Origin: Bromus sterilis
Lineage: Eukaryota; Streptophyta; Magnoliopsida; Poales; Poaceae
Length of the DNA: 64,000 nucleotides
Assembly (NCBI GenBank): GCA_950022295.1
Contig: OX465599.1
Coordinates: forward strand, 273,627,501 to 273,691,500
Direction: 5' to 3'
Part shown: positions 1 through 11,488 of the stretch, one piece after another
Layout: each line of letters begins with the position of its first letter
Position numbering within the stretch: the stretch's first letter is position 1
Position numbers and translations under genes: made by a program
Notes under the pieces: generated by a model
The model's database searches: none
Seen by the model: only the letters and a program-made list of their open reading frames with translations
Told to the model about the DNA's origin: nothing

Positions 1-198
1 CCATGTAGCGAAGAAAACAATCCTTGAAGTCAAACACATGGCCATGAGTGAGCTTCAGCAGTGCATGACGTACATGGTAGTGAATGTTGGATTCATCATT
101 GGCAGTGCTGAGAGGCATTAAGGAATGAGACAAGATATAAAACCAATTCTTTGAAATGAAAACCAGATGCTTCGGGCGAATGTTTTCTGGCATGTGAT
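1..198 (-). mobile_element. Sirevirus env-like region fragment
   Basis: This stretch matches 15789-15985 base for base over most of its length, and that region lies within the minus-strand env-position ORF of the Sirevirus at 13192-24652. Read on the minus strand it still encodes a similar peptide. The match ends where an Athila-like LTR begins at 199. It is a fragment of a second Sirevirus copy whose remainder lies outside the window or was lost. Confidence 0.75.
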
Positions 199-1829
199 TG
201 ATACAGTGAGGATAGTTCTCTCACTCCTCGTTGGTTACCCCAAGTGGAAGGTGAGATGTAGCGTAGAAGCAAATTTCCCTCGGTGAAGATACCAAGGTTT
301 GTCTCCAGTAGGACTCGCAGAAATACAAGAATGTGCCAACAACGCCAGAAATTGGCTTCTGACTAGGGAGTTGACAGGACCTGCACACAGAACCAAATAA
401 CTTTGCTCCCAACGAGTACAGAGGAGTTGTCAATTCCTCCGGCCTTGCTGTTTACAAAGGATCAACACAAGAGATAATAATAGTGGCAACTGAAAGTAAA
501 CTGAAAGTAAACTGAAGTGACAGGGGTCCCATTATTTTCACTAGTGATGTCTCTCTCCCAAGAGACGATAAAAGTGCTAGCGACATAAACAAATCACAGC
601 TTGGCAATTGACAGAATTATGAAGGCACCGCAATGCTAACTATGTTGCAAAGAAAGGAAGGGTTCAAAAGCAATGGGCAGTACACCAAGGTAAGTAGACC
701 GAAATCCAACTGCATCTACTACGAATCATCCACCTTGAGATATCTATCCAGAACATCTCACTGGTATTAAGTAGCGAATCCCACCCAAAGTGTAAACTCA
801 AAGCAACAGACAACTGCATTAAAAGAACTTTGCGTAAAGTAAACAATCCTTGCACCCGCGGATACAAGCACTGTTGTTCTATCCCTGGTGGCAACAACAC
901 ATCCCCTAGTCTCATGTTTCTGTCACTCAAGCTAGACATCAAGGGGCTGAACCCACAATCAAGCATAACGCTCCCTCTTGGAGTTGCAACAAACTACTTG
1001 GCCAAAGTAAAATACTGCAACGGAGAACATGCAAGAATTTTATCAAGAACAAAATATAAAAGAGAAGAACCAAATATATTACTCATCACAATCTGAAAAT
1101 AGTCTCATAATCCATCAGATCCCAGGAAACCCAGCATAGCAACAGCAGAAATTACAATAGTGCCTCGATCATGTGAGGAAGCTCACGAGGTCTCGAAAGT
1201 GGAAGCACAAAGAGGGGAGAGGTACATCACATAGCTACTGGTCACGGACCCATGGTCCAAGGGGGACTACTCACGGTACATCCGGGAGGCGTCCATGGCT
1301 ATGGATGGTCTCCCGGAGGGGGTTCCTCCTCCCGGCAGAGTGCCGGGGTAGCTTCTCCAGGCAGCCCCGATCTTGAAACGGCGGTGGCGGCGGTACAGAG
1401 GCGAGTTCGCGGAAAAGAGATCGATATTAGGGGTTTCCACCCCGAGGGATAAATATAGGCGGATGGGGGGGGTGTCGAGGGGACCCACAGGGCAGCCAGG
1501 AGGCCCCCTGGCGCGGCCTAGGGTGGGGCCACGCCAGGGACCCTTCTGGAGTCCCTGTGGTGGCCCCCCTTCGCTACCTTGGTGATTCCGGAAGCTTCTG
1601 GGTCGCTGATTTTTTATCTAATTTTTCCGGATTTTTTTGGAGCACTTTTAATAGCCGGAAAACCTGAAATACAAAAATAGCAGAAAACAACAACTGGCAA
1701 CTGGGTGCACTGGGTTAATAGATTAGTCCAAATATGCTTAAAAGTGTATGAAAGTTCAAGCAAAACATGGCAAAGTCACACAAAACATGCATGGAGCAAG
1801 CAGAATTATAGATACGTTTGGGACGTATA
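199..1829 (-). mobile_element. Athila-like Gypsy LTR (family A), minus orientation
   Basis: The reverse complement aligns along its length with the LTRs at 9030-10503 and 25862-27510 and with 52178-53771, including the TATA region (near 1450), the GC-rich leader, and the block around 700-1000 that mirrors 9700-9970. The left end starts TGATACAGTG; the right end is GGGACGTATA, where the expected terminal CA is changed. The flanking pentamers (GTGAT and ATTAC) do not match, so I cannot prove a clean solo-LTR insertion. No internal element sequence is attached on either side. It may be an old solo LTR or a recombinant. Confidence 0.85.
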
Positions 1830-2102
1830 AATTACTCGAATCATCGAGAGTGTTGTTGGTTGGGACTCCGAGAGTGATCACTCGAATCTTCGAGAGTGCT
1901 GCAGGTTTCTTGATACGCCAAGAGTGAGCACTCTAATTTTTCGAGAGTGCTTCAGGTTTTTGATCTGCCTCTGCTCAAGTCGCTGATGTGTCGAGTGCTG
2001 ATGAAGTAGTCGTCGGGTTGTTGGTGATGGAAAACATCGAGGTATTGTCCCCTCAGAAATGCGTCGAGTTCTTGTTTTCATAGGATGAGAAAGCAGTGCT
2101 TC

Positions 2103-2490
2103 GTCGGGTGCGCGCCATCGTTCCCGATGGGAGTAGCCCCCGAGGCTATGTTCGACTCATAGAGTCGGGCATAGGCTTGAGTTGTTTGTTAAGCTAACCC
2201 CGTCTTCTTTTTTGGTCAGCGTGATGAAGTTCGTCGGGTGCGCGGCAGCGCTCCCGATGGGAGTAGCCCCCGAGGCTATGTGCGACTTGTAGAGTCGGGC
2301 ATAGGCTCAAGTTGTTCTGAAGCTAACCCCGTCTTCTTGTTTGATCGGCGTGATGAAATTCGTCGGGTGCGCGGCAGCCCTCCCGATGGGAGTAGCCCCC
2401 GAGGCTATGTGGGACTTCCAGAGTAGGGCATAGGCTCGAGTTGTTCTGAAGCTAACCCCGATGTCGACGGCTTGGTCTGTATGGTGCAGC
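2103..2490 (-). repeat. 129-130 bp tandem repeats, three copies
   Basis: Copies begin at 2103, 2233 and 2362 with GTCGGGTGCGCG, run through CCCGATGGGAGTAGCCCCCGAGG and end with CTAACCCCG plus a short tail. The period is 129-130 bp and the third copy is incomplete. They lie in the 3' part of the minus-strand Tat-like remnant. The open reading frames across them on both strands come from the repeats and are not genes. Confidence 0.85.
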
Positions 2491-2809
2491 CCCCAAGTAT
2501 TGGGTGCATGGCATGTGGTCGGAAAGGTCTCGATGCGCTGGGTGAAGTCGTCTTGACGAAGTTGAGACGTGTGGCCGAGAAGCAGTTGATGAAGGTTTGT
2601 TGACTTGTCTTTAATTTCCTGCAAAATCGGTGTGTATGCAGCCCCCGAGTCTTTTAGATGTCTCGGGGGGGGGACGCTTTGCTGCGGGTAGATGTGAGAT
2701 ATCTCACGGGTGGCGAGTGCGACCGGAGCAACTTAAAAATATGAGAACTATAATTTTTTGACTCGTAGTAGAGAGACTTAGTTTTTGTGATCCTTCGTAG
2801 GAGCGATAT

Positions 2810-3205
2810 GGGTGTAGTTGATGCCGCGGCCATAGTCGATGCTGCGACCGAAGTTGATGCTGTGGTTGTGGTCGATGTAGAGGACAGAGTCGACGCTGCG
2901 GCCGTGGTTGGTGTAGAGGACGGAGTCGACGCCGCGGTCGTGGTCGGTGTAGAGAACGTAGTCGACGTCGCGGTCGTGGTCGGTACAGAGGACGGAGTCG
3001 ACGCCACGGTCGTGGTTGGTGTAGGGGAAGGAGTTGACGTCGTGTCCGTAGTCGATGTAGCGGACGAAGTCGACGCCGCGAATGTGGTCGATGTAGATGA
3101 CGGAATCGACGCCACAACCATAGTCGATGTAGAGGTCGGAGTCGACACCGCGGTCTTGGTTGGTGTTGCGCCCAGAGTTGATGTAGAGGACGGAGTCGAC
3201 GTGAT
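2810..3205. repeat. 36-bp minisatellite, about 11 copies
   Basis: A 12-codon periodicity is obvious in translation (plus strand VDAAVVVGVEDG-like units; minus strand Ser/Thr/Pro-rich units). The DNA core is GTCGACGCCGCGGTCGTGGT with GTAGAGGACGGA. Because the unit length is divisible by three and contains few stops, several frames stay open on both strands (for example 2787-3383 plus, 2654-3466 minus). I regard these frames as by-products of the repeat. Confidence 0.85.
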
Positions 3206-4322
3206 GGAAACTACGACGTCCAGCCCCCGAGTCCATGAGCCACCGAGTGTTGAGGCGGCGGAGTTGCGCGGCGAAGTTGTTGTGATGAATTTGGCCGGCG
3301 AGTGGGGAGAGGACTTGACGCAGCGATACCTGCGCGATGGAGATCGGTACGGGATGGCCCATACAAAGGAGCTCGGCGCATAATGGTTTGTGATTTGAGC
3401 GCACGGTGCGGCGAGTGACCGAGAAGGCTCAGCGTGTCGGACGGAGTCGACATGACGGAGTTGCACGGCGTGTCTCCGCGCTGGAGATGATGAAGTTCAT
3501 GTCGTTGTTGATGTCGAGGAAACACCAGCCTCCGAGCATTGAGTGCGCATTGAGTGCGCTTCGAGTGATTCTCGATTCGTTCGCTCTGTGTGGGGTCCGT
3601 TGGTTGTTTGTTGTGTGACGTCATTGTAGTGGCGCGAGTCGATGTAGGAACCTTGGCGAGTCATCAATGGCATGTGGAGTTAGGGTAGAAGCCTTGTGGG
3701 TCAAGATTGAACCCGAATCCGCGATTGAAAAATCACGACTCGCGTAGATCCAAAAACGCATTGCAATGCGAGAGCCTCCGACGGACATCTAACCGTTGGA
3801 ATTTTCCGAAATTTTTTCTGCTTATGAGGGATTGATTCCCGCATGCTTTCACCGGAGGGATCTTAAATTTGATGTCCGAGTCAATGTTAGGTTTGTTTTT
3901 TCTAGAGTCGCACGAAGTTCCATCAGATTCCGAGATTGCTTCAGTGCGTGGGTCGCCGAGGGATATCCAGACGTTGGAATTTCCTAAAATTTGTACAGAT
4001 TTTCGAAAATTGAATTTCGTATCTTTCCACCAAAGGGATAGTCGGGATGAGTTCTGAGTCATTGTCTCGCGTGTCCGTAACGCAGACATTCTTCCTGTCC
4101 TGTAGGCTGCGCGTGAGCGTTTTTATTGATGTCGATCTTCGAGTGACGTGCTCGAAAATTTTCTTGTTTTCTCCGTGAGCTTGATGTAGATCTTGATGTA
4201 GATGTTGAGGAAGTCGAGATTGCGATGAACCCAAGTCGGATTGGGTCCTTCCGAAGTCGATGGATCGTCGATTGCCGATGTAGATTGGAGCCGCCGAATC
4301 CGTGATTCCAACGCGCATGTCT

Positions 4323-4340
4323 TTCCCACAGACGGCGTCA
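4323..4340 (-). other. Primer binding site of the minus-strand Tat-like element
   Basis: On the minus strand the sequence reads TGACGCCGTCTGTGGGAA, immediately downstream of an LTR end (TCGTCA at 4343-4348 read in reverse). This is close to the TGGCGCCGT(C/A)TGTGGGAA primer sites usual in Tat-type Gypsy elements and to the site at 40852-40870. Confidence 0.7.
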
Positions 4341-4342
4341 AT

Positions 4343-4530
4343 TGACGAGGATCGACCTCGGCAAATCCTAGAGTTAGATACCATAGGTTTTGTATAGGAG
4401 GAAGGAGTGCGATGTGGCTGCGCGTTTGAGGATTTAGACGGTAGAAAAACGACACATGGGGCACGATTTACCCAGCTTCACGCCCCCGGAGGGAAAACCC
4501 TACATGTTGCTTGTATGATCTTGTATGGTT
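4343..4530 (-). mobile_element. Tat-like LTR, 3' part, minus orientation
   Basis: The sequence TGACGAGGATCGACCTCGGC is the reverse complement of an LTR end resembling that of the Tat element at 40820-40849. The LTR is cut near 4530, where it joins an Athila-like LTR fragment. The right boundary is approximate. Confidence 0.65.
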
Positions 4531-5454
4531 TTCTTATGTGCAGGAATATGGATTTTTAGTTTTCTCAGAAAATTCCATGAAAAATCACAGAAAATCTATG
4601 CACCCGAAGGGACCCTGAGCCAGAAGTGGGACCAGAGGGCAGCCAGGGGGCCCCAGGCGCCCTGCTGGCGCGGCCCCACCCCTGGCCGCGCCGGGAGGCC
4701 GCCTGGCTGGGTCCTCCCCCCTCTGGTGCCCTACCAAGGCCCTATTTATTCTCCTCGCGAGGAAACCCCAGAACAAAAGTTTTTTTCCCGTTTTCCGTCG
4801 CGGAGCCGCCACCACCCTCTGTTCTTCTCCGGGAGGGCTAATCTGGAGGCAGTTTTGGCTTCCGGCAAGGGGAGATCATCGCCATCGTCATCACCATCAT
4901 CACTCCATCATTCCTCCATGACTTCTCCTTTCATGTGTGAGTAATTCCCTGCTGTAGGAAAAGGGGATGGTAGGGATTGGATGAGTTAGATCATGTAATA
5001 GTTTGACAGATTGTTGGGGGCATGTTGCCTATCATCTACTTTGGTGTTTATCATCTTTGCTACAACTTGTTGCTCTTAATGCTTGTCATTTTGGGCCCGA
5101 GTGCCATGTTTTCAGATCTGAAGCACTTGTGTTCTCATGAGTTTATTTGTGTTCTTGATCCTATCTATGAGTTGTATGCACCAATTATGGTCTGGAACCG
5201 GCGATCCCAAAGGTGACAGCTTGGGACACTAAAGGGGATGGATTATAACTTGAGGATTTCATGTATCCATTGAGTGTTAATGCTTTGTTCCGGTACTCTT
5301 TGACAGGAGCACCTTAATCTCCGTAAGTTCCTTTTGGCCCAGTCCGTAGCGGGATGGTAGGACAAAAGATGTTGTCCAAGTTCTTATTGCAAGCACGGAC
5401 AACTACCTATGAGATACATGCCCAATGTTTGATATTTTCCTACACCACTATGGT
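4531..5454 (+). mobile_element. Athila-like Gypsy LTR fragment (family B type)
   Basis: This piece shares its order of landmarks with 36341-37300: GC-rich CCAGGCGCC blocks, a TATA-like CTATTTAT near 4741, a GGGGAGATCATCGCCATCGT block at 4868 (compare 36648), and a microsatellite-like ATC/CAT stretch. It continues into sequence typical of long grass Gypsy LTRs, with GATGGTAGGACAAAAGATG at 5351. There are no coding sequences. Both ends are junctions with other elements and are approximate. Confidence 0.6.
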
Positions 5455-8229
5455 TACTTCCTCGACTTAGCCACGAGAAAGCACACTATAGCACTCACAC
5501 TTATCTTGCGAGTTTTAGAGTATCCATTCAAGTTGTCTAATGATCAAGTAGAGGTCTCCAAGTAGTCCTTAACCGCAGACACGGCTATTCGAATAGTTCA
5601 TTAACCCTGCAGGGGTGTACATCTTCACACGCAGGTCATCACTTATCGCCTCGTTCTCGTCACCCTTCAAGCGGGTGTCGGACGTGGCTGAAACCAAGGC
5701 ACTACCCTCACATCACCTTCTCTAATCCAAGAGTCGACTACCTGGGTTTGGCACCGCTCGAGAGTCCGGCCGGTTCCACGAAACGGACTCAGATAATGCA
5801 AGGGACCGAGACGCCACCTCTGCCAGATGGTTTCACTGCCTCACACGTCCACCCACATATCTATATGATGCAACCTTTTCTTCATTCTTTTTCTATGCAC
5901 ATGCCAAATGGAAAGCCCAAATCTAATGTGACTCCCGGACTGGATCAAGTACGTAAAGAGGCCAAACGGGGTCCCCATAAAACCCTACATGTGGTCATAC
6001 TCTTTGTCTTGGATCACAAAACAGGAACTCGGGGCCTAGGGCAGTGTTCAACAAGACAACCCACTGTTTACTCCTACACAGCCTCTCATCGTTCACCTTT
6101 GTTTAGGGTGGATTCACCAACACGTTATCATCAGCATCACTGTGTTCATTCCATCCCGACTCACAATAATAACATCCTCATTGTATCACTAAGCAGCAAT
6201 AAGCAGTAACCGTTGCAGGGGCCACATGCTCATCATTCAACTCCTATATCTGCTAGGATTGTGGTTTGCTTAATACGGTGACAAAATGATAGGTCATGCA
6301 TCGGAATGGGTTCAACTATGCGAAAGAATGTGTCTCGGTGATCTCCTAAACATGCATAAGCGAGACTGAGAGGGAAGTAGGATTTTATAGACATGATCAA
6401 TGGGGTTTGCTTGCCTTGCTGACGAGGTTCAGTATCGAGGTCTTCAACGAAGGGGGCAGGCTCCGATTCGAGTTGCACGTCTATCAAGCAAACAAAGCAA
6501 TCAAGGGGTAAATGTAATGTTATGCTCAAACACATGATCAATATTGTGGTGGTGATGTTCATGGTCACAATGTGTTGGCAATTCCATTTAAAAGAAGCCA
6601 CTTGCAAAGTCAATTGCAAATGCACCTCAAATTTGAATTCAAATTAAAGCCATATGGATGTTTGCCACTGTTGACCCAATTTAAATTGGTGAAACATAAA
6701 AACAAAGTCCATATTCAGAATCCTTGAATTTTTCCGATAATTTTAGACATATTATTTGTCACATTTGGAGTTAGGATGAATTTTCTATGAATTTTCAAAG
6801 TTTTAAACATTTTCTGCCATTTTCTGGATTAAATTAAATCTATTAAACAGAGTTATTGCGTCAGCCTGACGTGAGGGGGTAGCTGACGTGTGGGTCCGGG
6901 CTGTCAGTGTCTCTGGTTAATTAATCCAGTGGATTAATTTAAACTGGGGGGGGGGTTAGTGGCCTCTGGCCCACATGTTAGTGAGAGGGGAGGGGGGATT
7001 AGGCTCAGGCTAGGGGCCCTAATGGCGCCGGCGAGCCACAGTTGGCCGGAGAACTCGCCGGATTTGCGTTGGGGGTACGGGAGGGGAAGCGGAGAGCACT
7101 AGCGTGATGCTCAAGCTCACCCGCGTCTGTTAGTGCCACCTGGGGTTCAAGGCAAGCTCTCGGGCGACGGGGGCGTCAGCCATGGCGGCGGTCGAGGAAC
7201 TGACCTCGCCGGAATCACGTTCCCGGGCTCAGGAGGGGGCGGGAAGGGGGCAAACGAGAGCTTTGCTCACCCTGGTTCGAAAGAAGAAGACGGCGGGGCC
7301 GCGGAGAGCTTGACGGCGACGAATTTGGAGACCTTCTTCTCGGCAGCCGGTGGCAGAAGCTCGAAGCGGGCGTCGCCTCCAGTGGCGTTGGACTCCAATT
7401 GGCAGGGGGAAACGACGAGGGCGTCCACCGTGGAGATTCTTGACATGGCGGCGTGCCCTGGTTCGGCCAGTGGCCACGCTGGAGCTTCGCCGTGTACTCG
7501 GCTAGGTTTCGGGCGCGGCGCGGAAACTTTGCCGGAGAGAGAGAGGAGGGGCCAGAGCGAGGGCAAGGGGTGCGGGGGGGGGGGGGGCGTGTGGCGGCTG
7601 CGTGGCGCTCTGGGGTGCGAGGGAGAGGCCTAGAAGGTCGCTGGCCGTCCGGTGGCCTCGGCGCTCCCCTGCCCTCCACCGAGCTGCTTCGGGGGGAGGG
7701 GAGGAAGACGACAGGGGCGTCTCGGGTGGGCTGGGCCGGCCTAGTTTAAGTTGGGCCAGAAGTAGGTAAGGCCCCTTTTTCCTTTTTATTTATTTTCTGT
7801 TTCTTTTTCTTTTTCTTTCATTTGTTTGCTCTGATAAATAAATACCAAAGTATTTTTATAAATGCCCAAATATTTTATGTGGCCTTACTAGACATATAGC
7901 TAGCCACACACAAAGTTTGGGGATTTTTGAAATTGAACAATTTGAATTTCAAATCAAATAAGGGTTTTATTTAATTTTCCAAGGCATTGTTTGAAAATTA
8001 GAAAATTCCATGGGCATGGGGATGATCCCAAACCACTTTTGCAATGATCAAAATCATTTATAGGAATTTTCCAACTATTCAAATGATTTTTGGAAAAAGA
8101 TTTTTATCTTGCCATTTGATTTAATTCTTTAGGGCTTTTCTTTTCCCCAATTTTGAATTTCTTCTTGAATTTTTCATGATGCAAAGGGATCAAGCAACCC
8201 TAGCACTTACCTAAACTTGGTTTGTGACA
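5455..8229 (-). mobile_element. Chromovirus-type LTR, 3'-truncated, minus orientation
   Basis: The reverse complement begins TGTCACAAACC at 8229 and matches the full LTR at 32393-36335 along most of its length. Examples are 5455-5760 against 35040-35360, 6000-6250 against 34560-34810, and 7780-8229 against 32393-32780. The last roughly 1 kb of the LTR is missing at 5455. A GC-rich block (7020-7745) with G runs corresponds to 32860-33640. Open frames in it on both strands reflect base composition. Confidence 0.8.
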
Positions 8230-9029
8230 GGTGCGTCCCTCCATGATCCACCATCACCGCCGGCCGTCGCGGTTCTGCCGGCCTGCCACCGGATGGAGGC
8301 CATTGGTGGAGGCGATCGCCTGAGCGCAGCGCTCATCGAAGTACGCCGTCCAGCTGGCTACGTTGTACGGCGAGTTCACCGGATCGGCGCACTTGGCCGC
8401 TGTCATGGAGGCGCGGACGGCCTGGACCTCCATGTCGAAGCAGACACCCGGACGAGACCGGCGGCACAGGGTAGCCCGCCTGAGCGAGGAGGATCGCCTC
8501 CATCAGGTGGAGGCTGCGGCGGGTGAAGCCGTTCTTCGCGAGTTCGTCCATTGCGGCGAGGAGGAGGCGAGGTAGAGAGGCGAGTGTGCGTCGATCTACG
8601 GAGAGCCCGGCTTTTATAGCGAGAGGCCATGGACACACGTCGTTACTGCTTGGGGACACGCGGCAGCGAGGCCGGCGGTCGATTGGACTACTCCACGGCC
8701 GCATTGATTCTCATGCGGCGATTGGACTCGACTCCGATGCTGCATTGATTCCCCTGTGGCGGCATCAGGAGCGGGGAAAACGAGGCCACATGATGAGGGC
8801 GTCGCGTGGGAAGACGCCGACAGGTGGGGCCGTGGACGCGGCGTGCGCGAAAACGCACGAAAGGATCTCGCGTTCGTGCCATTTTCTTTCATCCGGCTCC
8901 CCCAAGCGACCCTTCAGAGCGCCGGGTCGGCTTGGGATCGCCGGACTCAATTTTGGCACAATCTGGCCCTATTTGGACCCTTGGGGGGCGCGACTGGGCG
9001 GAATTTGTCCGTCCGGCGCAAATAGCGCC
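8230..9029. other. Unclassified GC-rich segment, possible DNA-transposon remnant
   Basis: The segment lies between a chromovirus LTR edge and the family A Gypsy insertion, and continues after that element at 27511-27557. Rejoined, the sequence ends GGCGCAGCTGGAATGCTCTAA, which resembles the GAGCATCTCCAGC-type terminal repeat of grass PIF/Harbinger-like or related miniature elements. The matching left end is not visible; it may have been removed by the chromovirus LTR junction at 8229. Several overlapping open frames exist on both strands, none of which I recognise. Confidence 0.35.
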
Positions 9030-10503
9030 TGATACGTCTAAAACGTATCTATAATTTCTGCTTGCTCCATGCATGTTTTGTGTGACTTTTCCATGATTTG
9101 CTTGAACTTTCATACACGTTTGAGCATATTTGTACTCCAAAAGGGTCCCTGGCATGGCCCCACCCTAGGCCGCGCCAGGGGGCCTTCTGGCTGCCGTGTG
9201 GGTCCCCTCGACACCCCCTCCGCCTATATTTAGCCCTCGGGGTGGAAACCCCTAATATCGGTCTCTTTTCCGCAAACTCGCCTCTGTACCGCCGCCGCCG
9301 TTTCAAGATCGGGGCTGCCTGGAGAAGCTGCCCCGGCACCCTGCCGGGAGGAGGAACCCCCTCCGGGAGACCATCCATAGCCATGGACGCCTCCCGTATG
9401 TACCGTGAGTAGTCCCCCTTGGACCATGGGTCCGTGACCTGTAGCTATGTGATGTACTTCTCTCCTCTTTGTGCTTCCACTTTTGAGACCTCGTGAGCTG
9501 CCTCACATGATCGAGGCACTATTGTAATTTCTGTTGTTGCTATGCTGAGTTTGCTAGGATCTGATGGATTATGAGACTATGTTCATATTGCGATGAGTAA
9601 TGTATTTGGTTCTTCTCTTTTATATTTTATTCTTGAATAAATTCTTGCATGTTCTTTGTTGCAGTATTTTGCTTTGGCCAAGTAGTTTGCTTGCAACTCC
9701 AAGAGGGAGCGTTATGCTTGATTGTGGGTTCAGCCCCCTGATGTCTAGCTTGAGTGACAGAAACATGAGACTAGGGGATGTACTGTTGCCACCAGGGATA
9801 AAACAATGGTGCTTGTACCCGCGGGTGCAAGGATTGTTTACATTACGCAAAGTTATTTTAATGCAGTTGTCTGTTGCTTTGAGTTTACACTTAGGGTGGG
9901 ATTCGCAACTTAATACCAGCGAGATGTTCTGGATAGATATCTCAAGGTGGATGATTCTTAGTTGATGCAGTTGGATTTCGGTCTACTTACCTTGGCGTAC
10001 TTCCCATTGCTTTTGAGCCCTTCCTTTCTTTGCAGCATAGTTAGCATTGCGGTGCCTTCATAATTCTGTCAATTGCCCAGTTGTGATATGTTTACCTCGC
10101 TAGCACTTTTATCGTCTTTTGGGAGAGAGACATCACTAGTGAAAATCAAGGGACCCGGTCCATCTTCACATTATTGTTTACACCCTTAGTTTACTTTCAG
10201 TCTTTACTTTCAGATCCACTTTTATCTCTTGCGTTGATCCTTTGTAAACAGCAAGGACGGAGGAATTGACAACTCCTTTGTACTCGTTGGGAGCAAAGTT
10301 ATTTGTATCTGTGTGCAGGTCTAGGTGAAGCTAGCAACCTCGGCGCCATTGTTCACTTTACCACCTTGTTGTATCCTTCGGAGTCCTACGGGAGACAACC
10401 CTTGGTATCTTTGCCAAGGGAAAACTTGCCACTGCACTATATCTCACCCTGCACTTGGGGTAACCAACGAGGCTTGAAGAGTATTAACACTCTCTTTCCA
10501 TCA
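9030..10503 (+). repeat. 5' LTR of family A element (1474 bp)
   Basis: It begins TGATACGTCT and ends CTTTCCATCA. A TATA box (CTATATTTAG, near 9222) lies upstream of the transcribed leader. Compared with the 3' LTR it lacks about 175 bp after GAGCATATTTG (9132), so the two LTRs differ in length. The rest aligns closely. Confidence 0.92.
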
Positions 10504-10513
10504 GCAAGTTTTC

Positions 10514-10531
10514 TGGCGCCGTTGCCAGGGA
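10514..10531 (+). other. Primer binding site of family A element
   Basis: TGGCGCCGTTGCCAGGGA, 10 bp after the 5' LTR end. This differs by one base from TGGCGCCGTTGCCGGGGA, the primer site known for Athila-type elements (complementary to a tRNA-Asp 3' end). Confidence 0.85.
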
Positions 10532-10673
10532 CTCCAGTCTACAAGATAGGGGAGTTGCACACTATCTTTTATCTTTGCTATTTAGTCTTGTTAGTTTACC
10601 TTTCAGTTTTTTACTTTTGTGTCCCTTATAAAAAATAACAAAAATACATGTTACCTTGTCAGTAGTTACCACT

Positions 10674-11488
10674 ATGGCTGGTCCTTTTGCCTTTGGTGAG
10701 GCAGAAGTAGTTACCTTTACTCAAAGAGGTGGTGAAAGTTTGAAAGATGCTTGGTATAGAATTAATGATTCTCAAAAAAGAGCCACCAAGAAGCAATCCA
10801 CTACTAGCTTGCTTAGAAATTTTTATGTTGGGATCACTTCTTGGAATAGGTTTCTTTTAGACACTGCCATCAATGGGAACTTCATAGAGGCCCCAGTTTG
10901 GGAAGCCCTTAATGTTATTGAAAATCTTGTTGGAAGTCTCCCAGTTGTTAGTATTAAGGAGGACATTACTTTAGCTCACGTTATGAGAAAACTTGAAAAA
11001 AGTAGAGCTAGAGATGCCAAGTATCGATAGGGTGAATGAGTTGGATCGTAAGATTCAAGGGAATTTGAATAGGCTAGATAACTCCATGCAGAAAATTGTC
11101 AAAACTTTGGAGACTATTAAATCCCTTGTGAGAAGTCTTCTAGGATAGAAAAGATTGAGGAAGTTATTGAAACTCTAGGAACTACCTTTTCCTCAATCAA
11201 AACAAAAAAGGATGAAACTCTGGCAAAGAAGGAACCTAAGTTCGTTTACGTCCCCAAGGTTCCTCGAGCTAAAGCAAACACACCCATTGCCAAGAGAGTT
11301 GAAACGGTGAAAACTTTGGAGGAGACACCTATCTTTAACTTTAATGAAACTCCAATTGATTTCCCTCCTTTTGATTTTATTCCAAGAAGCATTTTCATTC
11401 GTCCTTTATTTTAGAAACCTATTAAGACTAGTTGTACTATTGAAGAGATTTTTGATGATCTTGATGATGGTTCAATGAATACAACTTG
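10674..11488 (+). pseudogene. Degraded gag of family A element
   Basis: The first ATG opens a 118-codon frame (to the stop at 11028-11030) with a retrotransposon-gag-like segment. It holds SLKDAWYRINDSQ, then LLRNFYVGITSWNRFLLD, the pattern of Athila-group gag proteins in grasses (a helix with ESLKDAW, then an FYVGI/FYxGL motif). After a frameshift, coding-like sequence continues: NELDRKIQGNLNRLDN, then KFVYVPKVPRAK, ending near MNTT at 11488, interrupted by further stops. No zinc knuckle is visible. This is a capsid-like structural remnant with no enzymatic domain. Confidence 0.7.

Larger units (their letters stand above)
1830..4342 (-). mobile_element. Internal region of a Tat-like Gypsy deletion derivative, minus orientation
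   Basis: A primer-binding-site-like sequence lies at 4323-4340 next to an LTR end at 4343, both on the minus strand. Reading leftward from there the segment holds no recognisable gag or pol, only low-complexity DNA: a 36-bp minisatellite (2810-3205) and three 129-bp repeats (2103-2490). The 129-bp unit shares its core, CGATGGGAGTAGCCCCCGAG, with the 3' region of the Tat element at 48040-48215 in matching orientation. I infer a Tat-family element that lost its coding region, or a non-autonomous relative that never had one. The left end has further short repeats (about 46-48 bp spacing, 1834-1960) built on an ATTCGAGAGTG-like core. Confidence 0.6.

Noticed and set aside
199..1829. Solo LTR with target duplication
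   Set aside because: LTR identity is clear but the flanking pentamers differ and the right terminal base is mutated, so a clean solo-LTR event is not supported.
2654..3466. Long minus-strand frame (270 codons) and opposite frames of 198 and 208 codons
   Set aside because: They exist because of the 36-bp minisatellite; the products are simple Ser/Thr/Val repeats with no family resemblance.
7133..7749. Overlapping open frames in the GC-rich part of the minus chromovirus LTR
   Set aside because: Open on both strands, no conserved counterpart frame in the related LTR at 32860-33640, no domain.
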